The notes beneath the pieces are model-generated. The model saw nothing but the letters and a program-made list of their open reading frames with translations, had not been told where the DNA came from and did not search any database. DNA of 32,226 bases from an uncultured Anaerotignum sp. GTDB taxonomy: Bacteria > Bacillota > Clostridia > Lachnospirales > Anaerotignaceae. Position 1 is the stretch's first letter. Every line of letters begins with the position of its first letter. The position numbers and the translations under genes are program-made. Shown here in pieces: positions 21,764 through 29,758 of this stretch. The stretch covers positions 1 through 32,226 of the forward strand of contig CAJTQX010000030.1 of NCBI GenBank assembly GCA_910578425.1, written 5' to 3'.

Positions 21764-24598
21764 TTATCCCCTTTCCAAAATCCCTTTCAGATACCTCCCC
21801 GTATACGATTCCTTCACCTTGCAAATTTCCTCCGGCGTTCCTGCCGCAACCAGCGTGCCGCCCTTGTCGCCGCCTTCGGGTCCAAGGTCAATGATATAAT
21901 CCGCCGTTTTAATCACGTCCAGATTATGTTCAATGACTACAACCGTATTGCCGCCCTCGGCCAGCCGCTGCAAAATATGCACCAGCTTATGCACATCGGC
22001 AGTATGCAGGCCCGTTGTCGGCTCATCCAGAATATACATTGTCCGTCCGGTACTTTTGCGGCTGAGTTCCGTTGCCAGCTTCACACGCTGCGCCTCACCG
22101 CCCGACAGCGTCGTAGAAGACTGCCCCAGCTGCACATAGGAAAGCCCCACATCATAAAGTGTCTGCAATTTGGACTTAATGCGCGGGATATTCTCAAAGA
22201 AAACGAGTGCCTCCTCTACCGTCATTTCCAGCACATCTGAAATCGTCTTGCCCTTATATTTGACCTCCAGCGTTTCACGGTTATACCGCTTACCGCCGCA
22301 GACCTCACAGGGCACATAAATATCCGGCAGGAAATGCATTTCAATCTTGATAATGCCATCGCCTGTGCAGGCTTCGCACCGTCCGCCCTTCACATTGAAG
22401 CTGAACCGTCCCTTTTGATAGCCGCGCATTTTTGCCTCTGTTGTCTGCGCAAAAACATCACGAATCATATCAAACAGTCCCGTATACGTTGCGGGATTGC
22501 TTCGCGGCGTGCGCCCAATGGGCGACTGGTCTATGTTAATAACCTTATCCAGCTTTTCCAGCCCCAGCATTTCCGTATGCGCACCGGGACGCAGCTTTGC
22601 CCTGTTCAAATCCCGCGCCAGCCGTTTATACAGGATTTCATTCACAAGGGAGCTTTTACCCGATCCACTCACGCCTGTTACACAGGTAAAAATGCCCAGC
22701 GGTATCTCCACATCAATATTTTTCAGGTTATTTTCCGCCGCTCCCTTTATCGTCAGCAGATTTTCATGATTGAACGCCCGCCGCTCCCTGGGAATCTCAA
22801 TTTTTTTCCTTCCGCTCAGATAGTCCCCCGTCACAGAGCGTTCACATGCCATGATATCCGCCACACTGCCGGCACAGACCACCTCGCCGCCATCGCGTCC
22901 TGCACCAGGGCCTATATCCACCACAAAATCTGCCGCCAGCATGGTGTCCTCGTCATGCTCTACAACAATCAGCGAATTACCGATATCCCGCAGATGCCTG
23001 AGCGTTGCCAGCAGCTTGTCATTGTCGCGCTGGTGCAGCCCTATGCTGGGCTCGTCCAGAATATAGACCACGCCGACAAGTCCGGAGCCAATCTGCGTTG
23101 CCAGCCGAATCCGCTGCGCCTCCCCGCCGGAAAGGGTGCCGGCTGTCCGCGAAAGCGTCAGGTAATCCAGCCCAACGTCCATCAGGAAGCCCACCCTTGC
23201 ATGCAGCTCCTTCAATATCCGCTCTGCAATCATTTTCTCCTGTCCGGATAGCTTCAGCTCCGCAAAAAACCGCTGTATCTCCGCAACGGAAAGCTCCGTA
23301 ACCTCGGAAATATTTCTGCCGCCCACCGTTATCGCCAGCACCTCAGGGCGCAGTCGTTTGCCATGGCAGTCGGGACATTCGATGTTCGTCATATATTCCT
23401 CGTATTCCCCGCGCATGGTTTCGGAGGTTTCGTTGTACCGCCGCTGCAAGTTGTTGAGTATCCCCTCAAACGCATAATCATAGCTGCCAGTACCGCGGTA
23501 ATTCGTGTAGGTAATACGCAGTTTTTCGCCGCCTGTGCCATAAAAAATAATCTTCTTCACGTTCTCCGGCAGCTCTCGGAACGGCGTTTCCAGAGAAAAG
23601 CCGTATTTTTCCGCCAGCGCGTCAAACAGCACGCGGCTCATGCTGCCCTTTGCCGCGATAGAATTATACCCAGGCGCGACAATCGCCCCTTTCATAATAC
23701 TCAGGGAATCATTCGGCACGATTAAATGCTCGTCAAATTTCATCTGCATCCCCAGCCCTGTACACGTCGGGCACGCGCCGCTGGGGTTGTTGAACGAAAA
23801 CACACGCGGCTCAATCTCCATCAGGTCAATGCCACAGTCCGGGCAGGAAAAATTCTGGCTGAACATCAGTTCATCTTCGCCCTGGTTCAAATCCACGAGC
23901 AAAAGCCCGCCGGAAAGCGCGGTCACTGTTTCGATGGATTCCGTCAGGCGTTTCTGTATGCCCTCCCGCACTACTAGCCTGTCAACCACGATTTCGATGT
24001 TATGCTTTTTATTCTTTTCCAGCGCGATTGTCTCAGAAAGGTCATAGAGTATTCCGTCCGCGCGGACACGAACATAGCCGCTTTTTTTGGCGTCCTCCAG
24101 CAGTTTGACATGCTCGCCCTTTCGCCCGCGCACAACCGGTGCCAAAAGCTGCAATTTCGTGCGCTCCGGCAGCTCCATGATACGGTCGACAATCTGGTCA
24201 ATGGTCTGCCTGCGGATCTCCTTACCGCATTTCGGGCAGTGCGGGATGCCGATACGGGCAAACAGCAGGCGTAGATAATCATAAATTTCTGTCACTGTGC
24301 CGACTGTGGAACGCGGGTTATGGCTTGTCGTTTTCTGGTCAATGGAAATCGCCGGGGAAAGCCCCTCGATGAGATCAACGTCGGGCTTTTCCATCTGCCC
24401 CAGGAACTGTCTTGCATAGGAGGACAGGGATTCTACATACCGCCGCTGGCCCTCCGCGTAAATCGTATCGAAAGCAAGGGAGCTTTTGCCTGAACCGCTC
24501 ACTCCTGTAAATACTACCATCTGGTTGCGGGGTATCGTCAGGTCTACATTCTGCAAATTATGCTCTCTCGCGCCTTTTATTACAATTTCGTCTTTCAT
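21764..24598 (-). CDS. uvrA: UvrABC excision nuclease subunit A
   Basis: A 944-residue UvrA, the damage-recognition ATPase of nucleotide excision repair. It has two ABC modules: Walker A GVSGSGKSSLAFDTIYAEGQ (near residue 31) and GVSGSGKSSLVNEILYKRLA (near 635), each with LSGGEAQR and LDEP motifs. Zinc modules are visible at CPDCGIDL with CPTCTGLG, and at CEACTGDG with CEVCGGKRY. ATG 24598 follows GGAGGAG; an upstream in-frame ATG at 24622 is less likely. It is downstream of uvrB on the same strand with a 460-base repeat-filled gap, so it may have its own promoter. Length is normal. Confidence 0.97.
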   Translation of the reverse strand: MKDEIVIKGAREHNLQNVDLTIPRNQMVVFTGVSGSGKSSLAFDTIYAEGQRRYVESLSSYARQFLGQMEKPDVDLIEGLSPAISIDQKTTSHNPRSTVGTVTEIYDYLRLLFARIGIPHCPKCGKEIRRQTIDQIVDRIMELPERTKLQLLAPVVRGRKGEHVKLLEDAKKSGYVRVRADGILYDLSETIALEKNKKHNIEIVVDRLVVREGIQKRLTESIETVTALSGGLLLVDLNQGEDELMFSQNFSCPDCGIDLMEIEPRVFSFNNPSGACPTCTGLGMQMKFDEHLIVPNDSLSIMKGAIVAPGYNSIAAKGSMSRVLFDALAEKYGFSLETPFRELPENVKKIIFYGTGGEKLRITYTNYRGTGSYDYAFEGILNNLQRRYNETSETMRGEYEEYMTNIECPDCHGKRLRPEVLAITVGGRNISEVTELSVAEIQRFFAELKLSGQEKMIAERILKELHARVGFLMDVGLDYLTLSRTAGTLSGGEAQRIRLATQIGSGLVGVVYILDEPSIGLHQRDNDKLLATLRHLRDIGNSLIVVEHDEDTMLAADFVVDIGPGAGRDGGEVVCAGSVADIMACERSVTGDYLSGRKKIEIPRERRAFNHENLLTIKGAAENNLKNIDVEIPLGIFTCVTGVSGSGKSSLVNEILYKRLARDLNRAKLRPGAHTEMLGLEKLDKVINIDQSPIGRTPRSNPATYTGLFDMIRDVFAQTTEAKMRGYQKGRFSFNVKGGRCEACTGDGIIKIEMHFLPDIYVPCEVCGGKRYNRETLEVKYKGKTISDVLEMTVEEALVFFENIPRIKSKLQTLYDVGLSYVQLGQSSTTLSGGEAQRVKLATELSRKSTGRTMYILDEPTTGLHTADVHKLVHILQRLAEGGNTVVVIEHNLDVIKTADYIIDLGPEGGDKGGTLVAAGTPEEICKVKESYTGRYLKGILERG

Positions 24599-25058
24599 GG
24601 CTCCTCCTTCAAAAAGATTCAAACCCTAAAACCCTGGGACTCTGTCCCAAACTCTGCAAGGGATTTCATCCCCTGACCCTTCTGCAACCGCACAAATGTG
24701 CGGCTGGAAGCTATGTTTATTATTTTTCAAAACCCTCAAATCTATTTTCATGTACTTTGTGTATAAGGATTGTTTCTGATAACTGTTTTTCCCTGCAAAC
24801 TGGGGCTTATCGTAACCAATCCAGTTCCTTTGCATCAGGAAACGGCCTTTTCCAGCCTGCTTCATTCCCTTGTGCCTGAAGCAGCCGCCTGTCATTTTTC
24901 AGGCACAGCCCCGGTATCGGGCTTCAAAATAACCCGTAAGCCTGCCCCTCCCCCGCAAAACGCAGTTTTGCGGCAAATGGGGTCTGGGGCATGATGTTCC
25001 AGCGGGACAGAGCCCCGCGGTCCTGGGGTCTGGGGCAGAACCCCAGGGCCTTCCGTCT
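24599..25058. repeat. Repeat-rich gap between uvrA and uvrB
   Basis: No gene is seen. Inverted repeats include GGGACTCTGTCCC near 24648, TGTGCCTGAA/TTCAGGCACA (24871-24880 with 24898-24907), CCGCAAAAC/GTTTTGCGG (24953-24973), and CCTGGGGT/ACCCCAGG near 25022-25047. The left and right parts share GGGACAGAG-type words. These resemble intergenic palindromes scattered in Clostridia genomes. A frame at 24895-24626 is judged not to be a gene. Confidence 0.55.
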
Positions 25059-27041
25059 TTACTCCAAAGCCAGCTTTTTCAGCTCCAGTATCTTGTCGCG
25101 CAGTTCCGCCGCGCGCTCAAACTGCAATTCCAGAGCCGCCTGCTTCATTTCCTTGTCCAGCTTCGCTGTCAGCTTTTTCAGTTCTTCCACGCTCATGGAT
25201 TCAGGGTCCTTCTCCAGCCCGAACCGCTGTTTTTCCGTTGCGGCCTTGCTGATCTGTATAATGTCATGCACCTTTTTCTGTATCGTCTGCGGCGTAATGC
25301 CATGCTCCTTATTGTACGCCTCCTGTATCGCGCGGCGGCGGTTTGTCTCCCGTATCGCCCTGTCCATGCTCTCCGTCATCACATCGGCATACATAATGAC
25401 ACGCCCTTCGGCGTTTCTTGCCGCCCGCCCTACCGTCTGTATCAGCGATGTTTCCGAGCGCAGAAAGCCCTCCTTATCCGCGTCCAGTATTGCCACAAGG
25501 CTGACCTCCGGAATATCCAGGCCCTCCCGCAGGAGGTTGATGCCGACAAGCACGTCAAAAACGTCCATACGCAGGTCGCGGATAATTTCCAGCCGTTCCA
25601 GCGTATCAATATCCGAATGGAGATACCGCACACGCACGCCAGCCTCCCGCATGTAATCCGTCAGCCGTTCCGCCATTTTCTTCGTCAGCGTTGTTACAAG
25701 CACCTTGTGCCCCGCCTCTGTCGTTTTCCGCACCTCCGTAAGCAGGTCGTCAATCTGCCCTTGTATCGGGCGGACGGATATTTCCGGATCAAGCAGTCCC
25801 GTCGGGCGGATAATTTGTTCCGCTGTCTGCTCAGAGTGCTCCTTTTCATAGACGGAAGGCGTCGCGGAAACAAACAGCAACTGGTGTATCTTGCTCTCGA
25901 ACTCCGCAAATTTCAGCGGGCGGTTATCCAGCGCGGAGGGCAGACGAAAGCCATAATCCACAAGTGTCGTTTTTCGGGAACGGTCGCCCTCGTACATGCC
26001 GCGTATCTGCGGTATGGAAACATGCGATTCGTCCGCAATGATCAGGAAATCATCAGGGAAGAAGTCAATCAGCGTAAAAGGCGTGCTGCCTTCCTCCCGC
26101 AGGGAAAGATGCCGGGAATAGTTCTCAATCCCCGTACAGAAGCCCATTTCCTTCAGCATTTCCAAATCGTAATTCGTCCGCTGGGCAAGCCTCTGCGCCT
26201 CCAGCAGCTTATCCTCCCGCCGAAGCTCTGCCAGCCGCAGATGCAGTTCATCCTCAATCCGCTGTATCGCAACCTTCATTTTTTCCGGCGCAGTCACATA
26301 ATGTGATGCCGGAAATATGGAAATATGGTTCAGTGTGCCAATGATTTCGCCCGTCAGCACATCAATCTCCGTTATCCTGTCCACCTCATCGCCGAAAAAT
26401 TCCACGCGCACCGCATGCTCAGAGGAACCGATGGGGAAAATTTCCACCACGTCCCCGCGCACACGAAACGTCCCGCGTTCAAAATTCATGTCGTTCCTGT
26501 CATACTGCATTTCGATCAGGCTGCGCAGCACTTCATCGCGGTCTTTTTCCATACCGGGGCGCAGGGAAAGCATCATACCATAGTATTCCTCCGGGTCGCC
26601 CAAGCCATAGATACAGGAAACGCTGGCAACAACGATTACATCCTCCCGCTCCACGAGCGCGGCTGTTGCAGAGTGGCGCAGCTTATCAATCTCATCATTT
26701 ACAGAGGAATCCTTTTCGATATACGTGTCCGTACTGGGGACATATGCCTCCGGCTGGTAATAATCGTAATAGGATACAAAGTATTCCACAGCGTTATGCG
26801 GGAAAAATTCTTTCAGCTCATTATAAAGCTGCGCCGCGAGCGTCTTGTTATGCGCAATGACAAGTGTTGGCTTTTGCAGCCGCTCGATGATATTCGCCAT
26901 AGTAAAGGTTTTGCCGGAACCCGTCACACCTAAAAGCGTCTGAAATTTTTTATTGTCCTGAAACCCCCGCGCCAGCTTGTCCACAGCCTCCGGCTGGTCG
27001 CCTGTCGGCTGATAAGGGCTGACAACCTGAAATTTCGGCAT
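25059..27041 (-). CDS. uvrB: UvrABC excision nuclease subunit B
   Basis: A 660-residue UvrB, the helicase-like subunit that verifies damage and hands it to UvrC. Walker A is GVTGSGKTFTMANII. The damage-probing beta-hairpin is within YYDYYQPEAYVPSTDTYIEK. The helicase DEAD-like box is DESHVSIPQIRGMYEGDRSR, and motif VI is QTVGRAARNAEGRVIMYAD. A C-terminal UVR motif (LDKEMKQAALELQFERAAEL) contacts UvrC. ATG 27041 follows GGAGGTGAG; the frame extends further upstream without a site. A LexA-type box lies in the promoter. Confidence 0.97.
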   Translation of the reverse strand: MPKFQVVSPYQPTGDQPEAVDKLARGFQDNKKFQTLLGVTGSGKTFTMANIIERLQKPTLVIAHNKTLAAQLYNELKEFFPHNAVEYFVSYYDYYQPEAYVPSTDTYIEKDSSVNDEIDKLRHSATAALVEREDVIVVASVSCIYGLGDPEEYYGMMLSLRPGMEKDRDEVLRSLIEMQYDRNDMNFERGTFRVRGDVVEIFPIGSSEHAVRVEFFGDEVDRITEIDVLTGEIIGTLNHISIFPASHYVTAPEKMKVAIQRIEDELHLRLAELRREDKLLEAQRLAQRTNYDLEMLKEMGFCTGIENYSRHLSLREEGSTPFTLIDFFPDDFLIIADESHVSIPQIRGMYEGDRSRKTTLVDYGFRLPSALDNRPLKFAEFESKIHQLLFVSATPSVYEKEHSEQTAEQIIRPTGLLDPEISVRPIQGQIDDLLTEVRKTTEAGHKVLVTTLTKKMAERLTDYMREAGVRVRYLHSDIDTLERLEIIRDLRMDVFDVLVGINLLREGLDIPEVSLVAILDADKEGFLRSETSLIQTVGRAARNAEGRVIMYADVMTESMDRAIRETNRRRAIQEAYNKEHGITPQTIQKKVHDIIQISKAATEKQRFGLEKDPESMSVEELKKLTAKLDKEMKQAALELQFERAAELRDKILELKKLALE

Positions 27042-27059
27042 ATGCTCACCTCCAAATGA

Positions 27060-27103
27060 GAACTTTTGTTCCCTATTATAGCACAGACACATTGCTTTGT
27101 CAT
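27060..27103 (-). promoter_or_regulatory. uvrB promoter with LexA (SOS) box
   Basis: Leftward: ATGACA (complement of 27098-27103), a 17-base spacer, TATAAT (complement of 27075-27080). Just downstream, at 27060-27071, is GAACAAAAGTTC, which matches the Gram-positive LexA/DinR core GAAC-N4-GTTC. Repression by LexA and induction by DNA damage are expected for uvrB. Confidence 0.75.
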
Positions 27104-27148
27104 TATCTTTTTGAAAAAGAATCGCCATCTGTCAGATATATCCGAAAT

Positions 27149-27415
27149 CTATTTCCTGCACTTTGCCCAAATCACGAAGCCCGCCAGCATGGACGCAAAT
27201 GACGCACTGGCGGCCTGCGCTGTCAGCAGGGCAAGCAGCTCACTTCCATACGTTGGCAGTAAATTCGCGGCTGCCCAAAGCACAACCGTAAGGGCCGCAA
27301 ATGCAGCCGTAACAAGGTACGCTCTTTTTCTGCTGCGGCAGACCAAACGGACCGTAAATCCCGCGGCCGCTGGGAAAATAAAAACATATGTATACGCAGC
27401 CAAAGCCTGACCCAT
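27149..27415 (-). CDS. Small three-helix membrane protein
   Basis: An 88-residue hydrophobic protein with three predicted membrane helices (about residues 5-25, 33-53, 60-83) and a basic cytoplasmic end (WAKCRK). ATG 27415 has AGGAGATG upstream; a longer frame to 27553 has no site. It lies upstream of uvrB on the same strand, with the uvrB promoter in between. No family recognised. Confidence 0.65.
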   Translation of the reverse strand: MGQALAAYTYVFIFPAAAGFTVRLVCRSRKRAYLVTAAFAALTVVLWAAANLLPTYGSELLALLTAQAASASFASMLAGFVIWAKCRK

Positions 27416-27657
27416 GTATTCATCTCCTATGCAAATACTGTTTTGTTTTATCATTTTACCATAAAACTCATTCTTCCTCCACCCGTTCCCGAAACAGCCG
27501 GACGTTTTTCGTTCCTGATTTGTCTGTGAAACGCAGGCATATTCCCCCCACATTGTTGGAAAATCAACGAAATCAGCGTTTTTTGTCCATTCTTAGAAAA
27601 ACGCCATTGTAATTCTTACAGATTTCTTAGTTTTTTATGAAAGATGACGCAACGCCC

Positions 27658-27686
27658 TTGAAAATATGGAAATTTTCCGCTAAAAT
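27658..27686 (+). promoter_or_regulatory. Promoter of the lipoprotein gene
   Basis: TTGAAA at 27658-27663, exactly 17 bases, then TAAAAT at 27681-27686: a good vegetative promoter. TTTCTTAG upstream (near 27624) and CTAAGAAA (27687-27694, at the start site) form an inverted pair flanking it, a possible regulator site. Confidence 0.7.
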
Positions 27687-27729
27687 CTAAGAAAGTCGGC
27701 TGTGTATTTCGGCGGCAAGGAGGAATATT

Positions 27730-28623
27730 ATGAAAAAAATCAACATACGGCGGATGCTAGGAGCGGCACTTGCAGGGGCCTTTGCCCTGTCAGGCTGCGG
27801 CGGAACGGCTGGCAGCACAGATATCGCGGGTGTGCATACAATGACTGCGGAGGAATATGTGCAGGCTGCGGCAAACGCTCTGGAAAACGCGGAGAGTTTT
27901 GAGGCGAATTTTACAGCTGAAATTTCCATGGACGGCAGCGGCACAGTTTCCACAAACGCAAAAGTTGCCATGCAGCGGGAGCCTTTGCAGGCGCGGGTAG
28001 ATATTCAGCATGATTTTGGCGATGCATCTCAGACGTCGAATATTTATCTGGAAGAAAAAAACGAAACGGTCAACCTTTATATGAACTACGATAAGCAATG
28101 GACGGAAATGACGCTTTCCCCTGAGGACGCCATGAATCATATCCGTATCTATGATACCGCAGATAACATGGTTTCCCTGCTTTCTGCCGCGAAGGACTGG
28201 CAGATGGAGGATGCCGAAGGCAATATTGTGACGGTTACGGCAGAGATTCCTTCGGAGAAGGTTTATGCTGTGGAGGAAAACGGAAAATATTTCCAGCTTG
28301 CGGGGATGTCCGGTCTTTCAGAAACGTATTATCAGAATATCGGCGCACTTACGGCAGAATTTCGTTTCGACTGGAAAACAGGACAGCCCATATCTTATAA
28401 AATCGACTTTGCCAAAGCATTGGAAAGCGTGACAAACAACGTACTGGAAGAGCTGAACGGCGGCGTGATGGATAAAGGCGTGACCGTGGAAAAATATCTG
28501 ATTTCCTCGGAAATCACACAGCTGGACGATGTGGAGAGCATTGAGATTCCCGAAGCTGTAAAGAGCGATGCCATCAATTACGAAAAAGAAATCTCCCTTC
28601 TGGAAAACAGCGGCAAACCATAA
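27730..28623 (+). CDS. Surface lipoprotein, DUF6612-like
   Basis: A 297-residue lipoprotein. The signal peptide MKKINIRRMLGAALAGAFAL is followed by lipobox LSGC, so Cys23 is lipidated and the protein faces the outside. The mature part is beta-rich with repeated threonine-rich strands (AEISMDGSGTVSTNAKVAMQ, EEKNETVNLYMNYDKQW), similar to LolA-like/DUF6612 outer-surface proteins of Firmicutes. AAGGAGG precedes ATG 27730. It is followed after 32 bases by the Sufu-domain gene. Function not established. Confidence 0.85.
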   Translation: MKKINIRRMLGAALAGAFALSGCGGTAGSTDIAGVHTMTAEEYVQAAANALENAESFEANFTAEISMDGSGTVSTNAKVAMQREPLQARVDIQHDFGDASQTSNIYLEEKNETVNLYMNYDKQWTEMTLSPEDAMNHIRIYDTADNMVSLLSAAKDWQMEDAEGNIVTVTAEIPSEKVYAVEENGKYFQLAGMSGLSETYYQNIGALTAEFRFDWKTGQPISYKIDFAKALESVTNNVLEELNGGVMDKGVTVEKYLISSEITQLDDVESIEIPEAVKSDAINYEKEISLLENSGKP

Positions 28624-28655
28624 TACTATTTTCATCCGAAAAAGGAAACCATACC

Positions 28656-29315
28656 ATGACAAAAGAAGAATTTCTGAAACGAATAAAGGAAGATAGGGAA
28701 TGGGCCCCCGGCTGGGAAGCGATTGAACAGGAGTTTGCAAGGCTTTACCCGCATCAGGAACCAAAGCATTATGCTACTCTGCTCACCGCAAGGGCAATGC
28801 TGGGCGGCAACGAATTTTTAGATGGGTATTCTGTTTATCAGTCGCCAAAGGATTATCTGCATATCGTGACATTTGGTATGACAGAGCTCTATGCGGAAGC
28901 AGACGCTTTTGGCGGAGAGTGGAACAAATGGGGCTATGAAATGACGTTCAAGCTGAAGGAACAGGATGCGGAACACTGCCTTTGGGCAATGGATATGTTA
29001 TCAAATCTGGCACGGTACACCTATACGACAAATCGTTTTTTTGAGCCATATCAATATATCGCGGGAAACGGAAAATCCCTGCATATCGAAGAGGATTCCG
29101 CAATCACCGCCCTGCTCGCAGTGCCGGATACAGAAGCACAGACACTGAATACCCTATACGGAAAAACCGAATTTATACAGCTTGTAGGAATTACGGAACG
29201 GGAATTGGAGGCAGTCAAAAGCGGCGCATGTGACGCGCGCACTCTGTGCAGCCTGATGCAGGCGCATAATCCGGACCTTGTAACAGATATGCGCAGAACA
29301 AAGTCATATTTATAA
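28656..29315 (+). CDS. Suppressor-of-fused (Sufu) domain protein
   Basis: A 219-residue cytoplasmic protein with a Sufu-like domain: ARLYPHQEPKHYATLL near the start, then the typical core SVYQSPKDYLHIVTFGMTEL and WNKWGYEMTFKLKEQD. In bacteria such domains occur in immunity proteins of toxin systems and as stand-alone proteins; no toxin gene is adjacent here. The ribosome binding site is a modest AAAAAGGAAA before ATG 28656. It probably shares the transcript of the lipoprotein gene and ends at the terminator at 29329. Confidence 0.75.
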   Translation: MTKEEFLKRIKEDREWAPGWEAIEQEFARLYPHQEPKHYATLLTARAMLGGNEFLDGYSVYQSPKDYLHIVTFGMTELYAEADAFGGEWNKWGYEMTFKLKEQDAEHCLWAMDMLSNLARYTYTTNRFFEPYQYIAGNGKSLHIEEDSAITALLAVPDTEAQTLNTLYGKTEFIQLVGITERELEAVKSGACDARTLCSLMQAHNPDLVTDMRRTKSYL

Positions 29316-29328
29316 ATGTTGAAACTAT

Positions 29329-29354
29329 CGGCCGCATCTGCGGCCGCTTTTCTT
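29329..29354 (+). terminator. Terminator of the lipoprotein-Sufu operon
   Basis: CGGCCGC (29329-29335), loop ATCT, GCGGCCG (29340-29346), then CTTTTCTT: a compact GC-rich stem followed by a T run. MITE copy 4 begins directly after it. Confidence 0.85.
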
Positions 29355-29464
29355 ATGTCGTGTCGTCATGAGTCATGTATACGCATTTCCGAGCATAATT
29401 TTGTCGGATTTCAGGCAAAAATTTGCCGGAAAGGCGTGTGCAGACACTTGTGACGACACTGCCT
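29354..29464 (-). mobile_element. MITE copy 4 (inverted) with an internal palindromic insertion
   Basis: It reads on the - strand as AGGCAGTGTCGTCACAAGTG through to ATGACGACACGACATAA, matching the other copies. It carries about 20 extra bases including GGCAAAAATTTGCC, a palindrome, making it 111 bp. Its right end abuts the 195 bp element without a visible TA. Confidence 0.8.
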
Positions 29465-29465
29465 G

Positions 29466-29660
29466 GAGCCTGTTTCGCATCCTGAGAAATACCGAATCCG
29501 TCTGCATTCTGCCGCCAGCCAAAGGAATTTTTCCGCAGAAATGCAGTTGCTTTGCTCCCGCTCGATTTGCTTGTAACTTTGCGTTTTTCAAGAAAAATTA
29601 CCGGAATATAGTAGTAAAAGACCAGAGAAACCAGCGTTTCAAAAAATGCTGAACAGGCTC
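29466..29660. mobile_element. 195 bp element with GAGCCTGTT terminal inverted repeats
   Basis: GAGCCTGTTTCGCAT at the left end is mirrored by ATGCTGAACAGGCTC at the right (13 of 15 positions). The interior has no convincing gene and contains TCTGCATTCTGCCG, shared with 18909-19020. The size and ends suit a second miniature inverted-repeat element. Confidence 0.65.
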
Positions 29661-29683
29661 TTATGCTGCTTTAGTCTGTTTGA

Positions 29684-29718
29684 TTTAGGCTTTCAGCATT
29701 ATCAGCCGAAAACCTAAA
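29684..29718 (-). terminator. Hairpin downstream of the AlaX-type gene
   Basis: TTTAGGCTTTCAGC at 29684-29697 pairs with GCCGAAAACCTAAA at 29705-29718 (two mismatches). It lies 40 bases after the leftward gene's stop. There is no strong T run, so termination is likely but weak. Confidence 0.45.
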
Positions 29719-29758
29719 CCCTATCCACTTCCAACGGCTGCACCGTACCACCCTGTTT

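Noticed and set aside
22334..23251. Long open frame on the + strand
   Set aside because: It lies wholly antisense to uvrA, has no ribosome binding site and encodes a composition typical of a shadow frame.
24626..24895. 89-codon frame between uvrA and uvrB
   Set aside because: It consists of intergenic palindromic repeat sequence, and its ending is the kind of peptide produced by such repeats rather than a protein.
25266..26306. 346-codon open frame on the + strand
   Set aside because: Antisense to uvrB; its Arg/His/Leu-rich, patternless product is a shadow of a highly conserved gene.
29368..29652. 94-codon frame in MITE copy 4
   Set aside because: It starts inside the MITE with the same translation (MSHVY and following) found at other copies, and runs through the 195 bp element; repeat-derived.
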